From positions 19,924,104-19,988,103 of the forward strand of contig CM029128.1 in the NCBI GenBank assembly GCA_016859345.1: 64,000 bases of DNA, read 5' to 3'. The notes beneath the pieces were generated by a model. That model was not told where the DNA came from. It searched no databases and saw only the letters and a list, made by a program, of their open reading frames with translations. Positions 12,258 through 23,318 of this stretch are shown here, piece by piece (positions within the stretch are counted from its first letter, which is position 1; each line of letters starts with the position of its first letter). Both the position numbers and the translations under genes were made by a program. Source of the DNA: Istiophorus platypterus (Eukaryota; Chordata; Actinopteri; Istiophoriformes; Istiophoridae).

Positions 12258-12448
12258 CTGTGGGATTGTTGGAGGATTTTCTGGGTGAAGTGGGTCAGTC
12301 TCTCGGTCTCCTCCTGGTACCTCTGCAGGTCTTGGGTCAGCAGGTTACGTAGCGCGCTCAGTGCCTCCTCCTGGAACACCAGCCCCTCGGACTGGACCAA
12401 ATGCTTTGTGATGGAGGCCTGAAGCTCCTGACAAGCACACAACTTATA
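12258..12448 (-). CDS. Exon 6 of unidentified coiled-coil protein gene (main helical segment)
   Basis: This 191-bp exon follows a good acceptor (TTTTCTTTTCCAG) and ends CACAG/GTACCC. It encodes residues 169-231 plus two bases of the next codon. The sequence starts YKLCACQELQASITKHLVQ and continues through SEGLVFQEEALSALRNLL to ETERLTHFTQKILQQSH. It is rich in Leu, Gln and Glu with heptad-like hydrophobic spacing and no Pro, as in a coiled coil or spectrin-like helix. It follows exon 5 in phase 0 after a 228-bp intron. The tight cluster of exons 5, 6 and 7 within 730 bp, all in agreeing phase, is the best evidence that the gene is real. I do not recognise the family. Confidence 0.8.
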
Positions 12449-12676
12449 CTGGAAAAGAAAATAATAAAAAACATGTTTTACTTCTTGGCTCCAAAGGAGG
12501 TGCTGTAAGGAAATACAGCAGTTGTATTGGTTTACTTAAACATTTGCTTACTTCTAGTCATGATGACATTTTTAAACCACTGTTTTTAAGGGTTCTATGA
12601 ACCAAAGATATGTTTTAATCCTACTATGATATGTGACCAGCGTGCATGATATCAGTTCCTTGCTGTGGTCACTTAC

Positions 12677-12794
12677 AGTGGACGTCTGAAGGCTGGAGCT
12701 TCTCCTCAGCTCTTGTTCGGTCTGTTTCTTCCTCTCTTGAAGATTAAAGAGCTCAGTGGTTAGCAGCTGCCGACGGTGTTCGATTTGAAAGAGT
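12677..12794 (-). CDS. Exon 5 of unidentified coiled-coil protein gene
   Basis: This 118-bp exon lies between the acceptor TATGTTGTCAG and the strong donor ACT/GTAAGTGAC. Its first base completes a CAA Gln codon begun in exon 4. It then encodes 39 residues starting LFQIEHRRQLLTTELFNLQ and including QERKKQTEQELRRSSSLQTST. The high Gln/Glu/Arg/Leu content, lack of Pro and heptad-like leucines indicate an alpha-helical coiled coil continuing from exon 4. The repeated phrase QTEQEL also occurs in exon 4, which suggests an internal coiled-coil repeat. Confidence 0.8.
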
Positions 12795-13839
12795 CTGACA
12801 ACATACAAACACAGGAAACAAAAGTTTACACAAATGCACTGCAATTCCTAACTTAGCTCTTAGATTAGAATTTGCACGGCGTCAATTGTATTAGATAACA
12901 TGTAATAAGAAAACTTAGGTCTATATTTCGATTCATTTTGTTGGTAATTCAATAAATGTGGAGATGCATCAGTGGAGATAATATTGGTGTTAATGTTGTA
13001 GGCAGAAACTGACAGAAACACCAGATAAAGGGACAAAAAAGACATTAAATGTACATTTTAGGATTAAGACAAATCTGTGGGAAATAATAACCATGCATGT
13101 ATACAGTCTGACACAGACTAACATGAAGTATATTATGCTTAGAAAGAAGACAACTAACAACTAGTGAGACAACAACTAACAATAAAATGCAAAAATAAAG
13201 CAAATGTGCAGGACAGTTTGCCATATTTGCAATAATTACTGCAGGGAGAATCTGATTTCTTTTTGAAGATACACAATGGAATGTACCAGAAAAGACAAAC
13301 TTTCTGTTCTCAGTTTGTTTTTTGTTTTGTTTTTTTAGCAGCTGAGAGATTTGCCTGAGAAATAAAACTGATGATAGCTACAGTGTCAAATTTCCTCTGG
13401 AACTTTTAAATGGCTGAATAAGCTTTGATATATTCGTTTTCTGTTTTCTTTTGTTTCAGAGGTTGTCCCGGGATAAACATAAGGGTTTAAACATGGTCCT
13501 GGGATTTGAATCATCAACCCTCTGGCCTCACTTCCTGATCCTTCAAAGCACAAACAAAGCACCAACAAACATTCCTGGCCTGTGGGCTCTCATCACCCTG
13601 TTTGACACTAAACTGTTCCTTCCTTTAACAAACAGGTTTGTGTTTTCATAGATACACACAGAGCTGATGCAGATTCAGTGATTAATTCTCTCTGTTAAAA
13701 GTCAGCAGCGGCCAAAAACTATAGTATAAAAATATACAGAGTAGCAAGAATAGAGGAGAAGTAGTATCCATTTTAGCACAGTCAGACAAAGTGTGGTCAG
13801 TAATAGAAGTGGAGTTTGTAGTTTGAGTTATACAGGAAG

Positions 13840-14850
13840 AACAGTAGTAGCAACAGTATCAATAGGGGTAACTGAAGTGTTACCTGTACTAGCACTTGTA
13901 CTAGCAGTGCTAAGTGTTGCAGTACTAGCACTATTTACTGTGCCAATATTGGTATATGTAGCAGTATAGTAGTAGCACTGGAAACAGAGGGGTAGCAGTA
14001 ATAGTACTAGATAATGCAGTGGTAGTAGCAATACTACTACTAGTATTATCAGAGTTTTAGTATTAACAGTAGTAGCAGTAATGTAGTAGTAGTAACAATA
14101 GTACTAGTGAAGCTGTTGTAGAAGCTGTTGTATTAATACATAAACAGTATTAGTTACAATAGCACAAACTCTTGTACCAGTGGTATTACTTCAGTAATAC
14201 CATGGTAAGACAGTAACTGGTTTTAACATTGTGGCTGATTGGTGTAAGTAGCAATAGGTGTAGAAGTACTAGCGGTGCTAGTAGTAGTACTAGTAGTAGT
14301 AGTAGTAGTACCAGTAATACTAGGGAGCACAACAGTGTACTATTAGAGCTCTAGCTTTAGAAATAGTTGTGGCACAATTATTTCAGTTGTGTACTAGTAC
14401 CACTAGTAGCAGAAGTGTAATAGTAAATAAGGCTGATAATTCTTGTGCAGTGCTACTAGTATTAGCAATCAAGAGTATCAATACTCCCTTATAACAACTG
14501 TGTAATAGTAACAGCAAATGCAACAACAATAGTATCACTAATAAAAGTAGTAGCAGTAATAATGGGTTGGAGTTATAGTAGCAGCAGTACTATTAGTATT
14601 ACTAACAGATGTAGTATCATTATGTTAGTAGCATTGTGTTGCTTTTAGCAGCAGCAGCAGTGTAATAATTATTATTATGAATGCTTTTACAAGCAGAACT
14701 AATAATTTTTAGAACAGAATTACAACATAATAACTGTATAGCAGTGGTAGCACATGCAACAGCAATAATAATCAGTGCAGTAGCAGTAGCAGTAGCAGTA
14801 CAAGAGGCAGATACACAATAACTGTGGTAGTAGTATTAAGAGGGGCGTCA
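13840..14850. repeat. Degenerate triplet-rich region (AGT/AGC type)
   Basis: About 1 kb dominated by imperfect AGT, AGC and AAT triplets, with repeated words such as GTAGTAGCAGTAATAGTAC and ACTAGTAGTAGTAGTAG. The purest blocks are near 14280-14312 and 14775-14800. It reads like a long trinucleotide array that has decayed by point mutation. It is not coding: frames give Ser/Val/Leu-type low-complexity peptides with stops. Confidence 0.75.
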
Positions 14851-16059
14851 ATAAAAGGATTTATATTTAATAAAGAACATATCTGTTTGCATGTGAACTC
14901 GTATTCACAGCATCATTAAAACCTGACATAAAGGCCAAGGTGAAGTTGCACTCAGACATCAGGGTGTAATGGATCCTCTGTCCACTGGGAGCCACTAAAC
15001 CTCTGTGTATTAGTGTGAGAACAGCAGGTGATAAGAGCCACAGAAGTGTTTTGTTTGTGAGGAAGAACAGGGGGCTCATCTGAGGGAAGCCTTTGATGAA
15101 CTAGCTAAAGAAGTGACATCAACATGTAGAGAAAAGGCAAATTAGTAGAAACGCCACCAACAATGGTATGAAAACACAAGGCCCTCCAGGGAATATCCTA
15201 ACATTGTGTTAATGAGGTTTTCAAGGAGGCCTACTGACTCCACTCTATGTGTGTTATGAGAATGACTGGAAGCTAGAGTAAACCTAAAGACGACGGCGAA
15301 CTCAGATTTACATCCATTCGGCTCTGCCAGAATAAATACTTCAAACTCTAATTAGGCAAATATCTGATAACAAGAAAATAAGTGTTAGTTTTGACGGTTT
15401 TTAATGTTGGGGGTTCATATATATATATTTTTCAGATTTCTCAATATAATATCAGTATTTTGATCTAAGTCTAGCTGAGTCTGGGATGATTTTTCAATTA
15501 TCATAATTTTTATCAAGTAATACAGCTTGAATGTTTTGTCCTTCATTAAAGTCAAGTTAAATCACTTTTCTGAATTTATTTGGCCCTTATTAAAATGATT
15601 GATATTTTTTTGGGCTGAGTATGTTTATATATATGTTTAATATAGTGCCAAAGATGACCGAAGGCCAAAAGTGATCAAGGAGCAAGTAAACAAGCATAAG
15701 TATTCGGCTGCAATACCTGATCAAATCAATCAAAAACTATTACCCAATAGTAGTTACCTGATAGTTTTTGATTCTTGGTGCAACAGTAACATTTTGGTAC
15801 TAAAAAAATTATTTGAATTCAATATCCAGCCCTACTAAACTGAGTTCATGTTTCTCACTACTAATCTTAAATTTAGGGACTGTTCACAATAACTGGTCAC
15901 TGATTAAGGGAGAGAAGTGTAATTCTGTTCTTTTTTTTTTTTCTTTTTGCAATTAAGTTTGTAATATCATTCTTTCTCAGTTCACACAGGAACAGTAACT
16001 TCTTCTTCTTAAAGCTAAAGCTTTTCTGATATTTTTTAGTTGAAAATACTCCTCCGCAC

Positions 16060-16300
16060 ATTTTAATGGTGGTGCTGTCAAAGGTTTCAGTGACCCGGAC
16101 TCATTTAGCAGCCTGGCAGCAGAGCAGTGATATTCCCCTCAAACGTTTTAGAGTGAGCCTCGCCCTTCTATCAAATCGAACAAGGCCAAAGTCAGTGCTG
16201 TGAGCTGAGGGGAGTCAATCAACACATTAACGCCCATCTGCTCCTCGTGCACCAAGGTTCCAAGCTGGTGTTAGCTGCTGGAAGAAACCGCTTGCTGGGA
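16060..16300. promoter_or_regulatory. Candidate conserved non-coding element in intron 4
   Basis: About 240 bp of balanced composition and high complexity in AT-rich intron, without a coding frame. It contains TCAAAGG (TCF/LEF-like), AGGCCAAAGTCA (nuclear-receptor half-site-like) and GAGTCAATCAACACATTAACG. It may be an enhancer; this is inference from composition and motif content only. Confidence 0.25.
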
Positions 16301-17350
16301 CAGTGAACATGATGGGGATGGGGATAAAGTTATGGGTGGAGCATAATGGAGCAGGGAGTGGGAGCGGTGTGAGGAATGAAGTGGTTTGCTTTTGGAGCAT
16401 TATCCTAGCGCTAGCTTGATTTCCAGAACGTGCATATTATAGCTTTGATCTTCAGTATGTCTTTTTTCTAAAAAAGAAAACTTTTAACTTTGACTCAGAA
16501 ACATACTGGTAATAACCTTTGTTTCAGTGTTTAGAAGAAGTGCACTTCCTGAGACAAACAGATTTCAAGAGTCTGTAGCTTCATGCAAATGAGCTACTTT
16601 GTCACCTGTCAATCAAAACTGATCTTAACCAATCAGATGAACTTCATTAAAATACTGTGTGTGACGAACTGTGAGCAACGTTGTCCATCGTTGTGGGAAG
16701 ATGGTAATTACCAATGTATATCAGTGTGTTAGTGCCTGTTGTTGAAAATTTGAGAGTGAATCTCACACAGACACACACACACACAGTGTGCCAGCTGTCA
16801 GTGTGCTCTGATTAGGTGCTTACATACAGAAAAGCGTGAATAGGACTCCATAATTATGTGAATGTATGTGACAAACACATTTCACTTCATAATTGCAAGT
16901 GAAAAATGTGTGGGTGTTAATTATTTATTTATATTTTTTACATTAATGTATCTCATCACAGGCAGCCTGTCACATATAATTTTTAGTGTGTCGAGGTTAC
17001 ACCAGATGTATACAATCTATGTGTGTGTGTGTATTTATAGTGAAAAAAGAATTAATTTCCAGAAGAATAAAATTCACTCCACAGTGTTTCTATCCTAGAC
17101 AAAGGTGACAGTATGTAAATGAACATGAATTTTAATGTTGACTACACTTCTACATCATACTGTTTGTGTTAAAAATCTCTCTCTATACAGTATATTCGCA
17201 ATTACAACTGAAGTTACAGGTTCAGTGCTGAAATGATTCCAACTGACAGAAAAATAAATGTCAGAAATTTTGGTTACAGGTTAATCAAGTTGTTTTTCAA
17301 GCAAAAACACAAAAAACGCAGCTTCTCAAATGTGAGCGTTACTCTTTCCT

Positions 17351-17429
17351 TATATTATATACACATACACATACACATATACACACACACACACACATAT
17401 ACACATATATATATATATGTGTGGGTGTG

Positions 17430-17500
<71 letters not shown>

Positions 17501-17566
17501 TATATATATTACATACATATATACACATATACATATATATATACAAATATATATACATATATACAT
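17351..17566. repeat. Compound (CA)n/(TA)n microsatellite
   Basis: A block of about 215 bp of alternating AC, AT and TG dinucleotides with a long central AT run. All frames are open because the repeat lacks stops in some registers; none is coding. Confidence 0.95.
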
Positions 17567-17569
17567 AGA

Positions 17570-17925
17570 AAGATATTTAAAGAAAGAGGAGTAGAACGGT
17601 TGAGAAAGAGCAAAAAGATTTGGATGAAAATAATAAACAGCTGACAGAGAGGGAGGAAAACAAGATGAACATCTTGAAGCAAGAAAAAGTGAAAGGAAGA
17701 AAAAGAATTAGAGGAATGCAAAATGTTTTGACAGAGTGAGGAGGAGGAGGACAGCAGAAGAAAAAAGAGCAAGATGAAGAAGAAGTGAAGAAAAGAAAAA
17801 TCACGTTTGGTCTTTTCTATCATTAAACAACTCTTGTGTGTTTTTAAAGTCAAAAAAGAAAGTAAGAGAGCAGATGGAGGATAAGAAAGTGAGAGATGGA
17901 AGAAAAAAGAGGAAAATTACATTAA
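17570..17925. repeat. Purine-rich (A/G) tract on the plus strand
   Basis: A long stretch where the plus strand is mostly A and G, including repeated GAAGAAGAAG-like and GAGGAGGAGGA words. It directly follows the AT/CA microsatellite. Polypurine tracts can adopt triplex DNA, but no function is implied. Confidence 0.7.
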
Positions 17926-20900
17926 ACAAATCAAAAAGACGCAAAAATAGTTAAAAAATAATGAATATAACAAAAACTATCTGACAACTGACACAACTAA
18001 CAAAATAAAGAACAATCACTGAGGACATCCAGAATATATTTATATCAATATTATTATTTTGACAAAAAACAAACCGAAAAAACCTCAAGGTCCATTTGCT
18101 AACTTTCAATGCATCTCGCAGCCTTCATCAACAGATAGAAAAACCATGTTGTCATGCAGATAGCTCAGTTAATCATATACATATATTGCATTTATATGTA
18201 GGACCATCTGATCAGATTACTGATGTTTCAAACTTAGATGACGACTAAGTAAACACCATTCACTGACAAAGCCCATGCGATGTGGTTAAAAGCCACTGAA
18301 AAGCTAGTAATAGGTTTTAGTCACTGCACTGTCAAGGTGAACTTCTGACTCCTGCCCCTGTAAATGTAACCGTTACTCGCAGCTGGAGGCCACTGAGCGG
18401 CTAAAGCATCAGTTACGGTTTCAGTGCATTGCTCAGGGGCACCTCGGCAGCAGGTGATCAGGAAAAAGGACCATGTTACTCAGTCTTCTGTGTTAAGTCT
18501 TGAGGCAAAATCCAACTGCATGCTTTTCTGACCATGGGCATAAATGACCATAGTCTGTTTCCAGATCAGTGTGACCTCTGACCTGTGTGATGGTGGTATC
18601 CTAACAAAGGAAATCCAGCTTCTGTCTGGCTCAGAGATCTCATTTGACAAGACCCCGTACATCAATGACGCATTCGTACTTTTCCACCTTGTAAATTGAT
18701 TTCATGGTCGATATCAGTTGATTTGAGTATGGAGAAGAAAGAGCAGATTATCCTTCAGAGAAAAGGAAAAAGACGGTGAATAGAGGTTGGACAGAGTTCA
18801 GCTGGTTGTTTTCCAAACTGCCAATCTGCCTGTTACTCTTGGGAGCAACAGGAACTCTCCTTGCGTAACCAGGCTAGAGACTCTGTTTTAGTCTATCTAT
18901 GGGAAAATACCAGTGAAAGCAACAAATATAATTCATCAGAATCAGACTTCATCTACTCCTCAATCTGTGCTGGGGTCTACCTCTATTTGTAGCTTTCCAT
19001 CCATCATGCACTGCTGCATATAATATAATATGCATATAATCCAGTTTGTCTGTTTTTTTCTAAATGAAACGGGTTAGGAATTCAGGTTGGTTTGGTCATC
19101 ATGAAACATCTGAAGGGGAACATCAGTAGGTTTCAGTAATTGTCAAAAATATGAGGAATCTTGCTTTATTTTTGTTTTCTGCCCCTGTCCTTACATCTGC
19201 ATGTTACTTAGTATATACTCAGTTCATCCCAACAGTCCTAGCGGCCTCTAGTTATGCAGACTGTTTTGGTTTAACTTACCAGAACAATGGTAAAGTAATA
19301 AAGTAAAGTAATTACGCAACAAAGCGATCAAGAAAATCAAAAGTAGGAGATTTCTCAATATTAAAATTAATACTATATATAATATTAATAAATAATACTC
19401 TGGGTAATCCACATAACACTGGAAATATACCAAAGAAGTAGTTGAAAGGGAGTAGCAGGCTACAAATACAAAGCAAGAATCCTCATATATTCACAGATAT
19501 CTCAAACATGTTTTTCCTTTGTAAATTGTGCAACTGACCCCTTAAGATGCCTCATCTGTAACTTATATTTATAAATCTTAAATGGCTTTTATATGTAACC
19601 AGATTACTTCTATATAAAACAACATACAAACAAAAACAAGAATATAAAATCAAAAGAACCCCAAAAACCTGGTGTTCCAGACTCTTTTGGGAGAAAGGCC
19701 ACAGGCCAAGGGTTCTTCAACAGAACAGGCTGAAGGCTTGTTTGAATTAATGGTGACCATCCAGTTTTTGGACTGCCGTGGTAACGACTGGGTCACCCTG
19801 CTTCTCTGGAAGCGGTTTATTTCCAGTTAATTCAGCTACAATGACAGAGTCTGATACATTTAAATTAACCGTGCACATAAAATAAAGTTTTAAATAAAAC
19901 AGGGCTTAAAGAAACAACTAATGTAAGACTCCCAAGGAATTTGTTTACTGAAAAAAATAAACAAGTCTGAGTTCCTGTAATTTTATCTAAGCACAGCAGA
20001 TCTAATAATTTGCTGTCTGTCTTTGGACCAGAATATTAATGTCATTCCAGACTTCATTTTTTTCTACTAAACAGCTGCCATCTCCTTTTGAGGTCATTTG
20101 TTTTTAATGTTTATAAAGATATGACGTTACTCATTGGATGATTCAAAGCCTGGAACTGGGTTTACCACTTGTTACCATCTTTGTCTATCAGTGAAAACAG
20201 AAGTTGTTAAAAAATTTAGACCAATTTGGTAGAATGTGGGGAAAAGCGGAGGTAGAATTAGGAAACAGAAAACACCACTGGGGAGTGAACCTGTAAGACG
20301 ACTGTAAACGACATCAAAACATCCTAACCATACCTGTATTCAAGCTGTAAAAACATCTAAATGGAGCCAAGATTTTCAACATTAGCATCAACAAGTGACA
20401 GTAGCTCCCATTCACTTCAATACAGTCAGTTTTCATGGAGCAGAATCTTGTGGCCATTAGAGGAACTGCAGTGTTACATCCAGACATTTGTGGCTGAAAC
20501 AAAGTGCAAACCACAGGTTAAAGCGCTCAATTGTCACCTTATTTCAAAAGCAATCCACTCCTTTGTGTCGGGACGGGCCAGGATTGGCAGTAACACACCA
20601 CTGAAGAAAAAAACGTGTTTTTACAGCAGCAAAGGGCAACAGAAGCCAGCGTGGCTGAGCTTTAGGGCCGACCGTGTTTTTAATATCTCTTAGGAAATAG
20701 TAATAAACTGATAGAGGTAGATGGAGGTAACTGTCTGTAATAAAGAGTAAAAGCACTTAAGCAGATAATGAAAAAAACAGGAGGTGATAAATCAATCATC
20801 TTTTTTTTAAATTTCTTTTATAGTTTAGATGTGCTGGTGGGGGGATTACAGACAGAGTTATTATGATTTGGTTTGATTTGATTCCTTGAGAAGCACTTGT

Positions 20901-22218
20901 TGTTATCGATTATGATGATCAAGTACACACTACAAATGAAGAATGACTATTTTGACTGTTTACATTCTGTTGTAGTTTGCAGTATCCTAGTTAGCTGCTT
21001 TGTAGGATGGCAATATTTTAGGTGATTCTCTTCATTCTACACTCTCCCAGCTTGTTGAGAGTAAAGTTTGGTGTGAAAAACCAATAAGACTGCATTAGCT
21101 TTAACACAGAGCCATGAGGGTTACGGCATGGTTGGGATTAAGCTCCCACTTTGAACAAACAGCAGCATGGTTCTCTTGTCGGAGGAGGGAGACTATGTTG
21201 TGTCAGGAGAGTTTTGAAGGCATCATTATCACCTTGACAACAAAACCGAACTAAAGCAAGAGTTTTAAAAAACTGTTTAAGAAGGTCTTAGTGTGAAAGC
21301 TGCTTGATTTTGGCAGCTTAAGGTCCACTCAGAAAATAAAAAAGGCTTTATCTCTATTCGTGAAAGTTGCAGGGTTTTCGTTCTATCCTCTTTTCGTGCA
21401 CAAAACTGAAGCCTGTGTTGTAGCTGACATTACCACATAAGCCTCCCTTAAAGTGGAGGAAAACCCCAGTAAAATGAAAGCAGGGTGATGTCTTCTTCCA
21501 GCAAACAAAGTGGATATGAGTAATGGGAATCAGGTTGGCAGGGCAGCACGCTGACAACATGTAACAAGTTTTATCAAAAAAATGATTCATTTCCTCACAT
21601 TAAGCCTTCTGTCCAACCTGTGACAGGAGCCAATCAGTCTTGGCAACGAGAACCAGGGGTCCTGAGAAAATAGGGGGTTTCCTAGAATATCATCAGAATA
21701 TTGTGTGTCTGCTTGCACACCTTGAATCCCGAGATATGTTTTAGCTTGTCTTGTTGGATTGAGTTGAAACCAATTAAAATGATTTTCTGCCAGAACTGCT
21801 CATCAAGGCAGAAGTACAGAGAATAGGAGCGAATAGGGCGAGGCAGCAGCCACCTACCACCATCTGAAGATTTAATGTCAGAACACCACAAGTGGTAAGA
21901 AAATCTGAAAATTCACCGTAATCTTTCACCTTCTGACAACTAATAAAAATATATCAACAAGAACATTTTACAGTTTTACCAGCCAGCTTGATGTCCCGAA
22001 TACAAACACAGTCACACAAAAAAATAGAGGTAGCAAAATGCCTTTTTATCAGCAGTTACAACTGTGTTAAAATAAAAAATGAAAGTGAAAATAAATGAAA
22101 ACAAAAAAAAATATTTGAGTATGGGTTCTAATTGTGGACCTTTATGAAAAGTATATGCAACTAAATAATCTAAACTCAAAAGCTCGATTTGGTCCTTATG
22201 AAGATGGATTTCAAGGAG

Positions 22219-22280
22219 CACGCACGCACACACGCACACACCCATGCACATGCACACGCACATGCGCACATGCACACATG

Positions 22281-22333
<53 letters not shown>

Positions 22334-22356
22334 GTGCGCACGCACGCACACACGCA
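22219..22356. repeat. (CA)n microsatellite with CG-containing flanks
   Basis: A central CA run flanked on both sides by imperfect CACG and CATG variants, making a CpG-containing dinucleotide block of about 138 bp in intron 4. Confidence 0.95.
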
Positions 22357-23187
22357 AGCTGGATCCTGTTTTCTCCAGTGGAGCAGAACCTGCTGCTGTT
22401 GTGAGATACAGTGAAACTCCCACAGTCGTGTTTCAGTTCTGTGACAAAACCCCACAAACCAACACAGAGCTGCCTCCTACTCACATGTTCAAACACCACA
22501 CAACATGGTCCTATTCTAGAAGGAGGACAGTCCAGCTTCAGGATATTTTTTTTGAATATTTTTAAATGACAAGAACAAGGATCATCAAAAGAGAGTACAA
22601 ACTAGAGAAGATTGTGAAAGCTTGAGATGAAAGAACTTTGTGATATTTGCATGTAGTTTTTTGCATGGTGTTTGTCTTTAGCTGTTAGTACTACACTCAA
22701 CACCCCGGCTATATTAGTTGCTTAGGAAACATATATACATTCAGTCATAAGCCATTCTTATGGCCTGTAACATGAATGTTGATTTTCAAATTTTATAAAT
22801 AACCTCTTGATCGTTCATTGTTGATTGTTAATTGTTTATTAGTGAATATGATATTCATATTTTGTAGATTTTGATAGTAATTGTATAACTATGTTATGTT
22901 TTTCTAAATTTTGCATTACAGACTAATAAGAGAGTGTTGTCTGCATTTAGAAAATAAAGTATCAGAACAATTGGATTTAATTTGAATGGAAACCAGGGAT
23001 GAGTTCAACGCAAAGACACCGTCCTTCAGACACAAATCTGGTTCAGCCCCTTTGCAAGCGTCCACCATGCTAAATTATTCTGGAGCAATATTCTGAAAAT
23101 ATCCTCTGCTGGGGGGAAAGAGACTAATGCATTCTCACACATACATGTACCATAGCTTGATCAGCACTTATCACATTGTTGACTCAC

Positions 23188-23318
23188 TGTGAGTGTATGT
23201 TACTGAGCTCCTGCTCTGTCTGTCTTTGCAGCTGTTGGAGGTCAAGGGTCAGCTCCTTGCTCAAAACGGCAAACCTCCACAGTCCTTCTCCTCCGGTGTT
23301 CTCCTCACACACCAGGCC
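23188..23318 (-). CDS. Exon 4 of unidentified coiled-coil protein gene
   Basis: This 131-bp exon begins after CTGCTGTTATCAG and ends at a canonical donor (TCACA/GTGAGT). It enters in phase 0, matching exon 3, and leaves two bases for the next codon, which exon 5 completes. It encodes residues 86-128 when both exon 3 copies are counted, beginning GLVCEENTGGEGLWRFAVL and continuing SKELTLDLQQLQRQTEQEL to SNIHSQ. The second half is strongly helical and Gln/Leu/Glu-rich and runs into the exon 5 coiled coil. The Trp and the preceding Gly-rich acidic loop suggest a turn between helices. Family unknown. Confidence 0.78.

Larger units (their letters stand above)
12795..23187 (-). other. Intron 4 (about 10.4 kb)
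   Basis: This intron splits a Gln codon between its second and third bases. Besides the triplet-rich region, the AT/CA tracts, the purine-rich stretch and the candidate conserved block listed separately, it is AT-rich unique sequence. I find no supported exon. An open stretch at 14867-15079 (minus) with an AG before its ATG is noted among the rejected items. The segments 17900-22200 and 22360-23180 hold nothing I can name. Confidence 0.6.

Noticed and set aside
14867..15079. Minus-strand open stretch beginning MSPLFFLTNKTLLW, preceded by a CCCTCAG acceptor-like site
   Set aside because: It lies alone in a large intron, no suitable donor or partner exon fits the phases of the surrounding gene, and the sequence is not recognisable.
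20361..20693. Plus-strand open stretch of 110 codons
   Set aside because: Composition and lack of motifs suggest chance; no splice context or homologue recognised.
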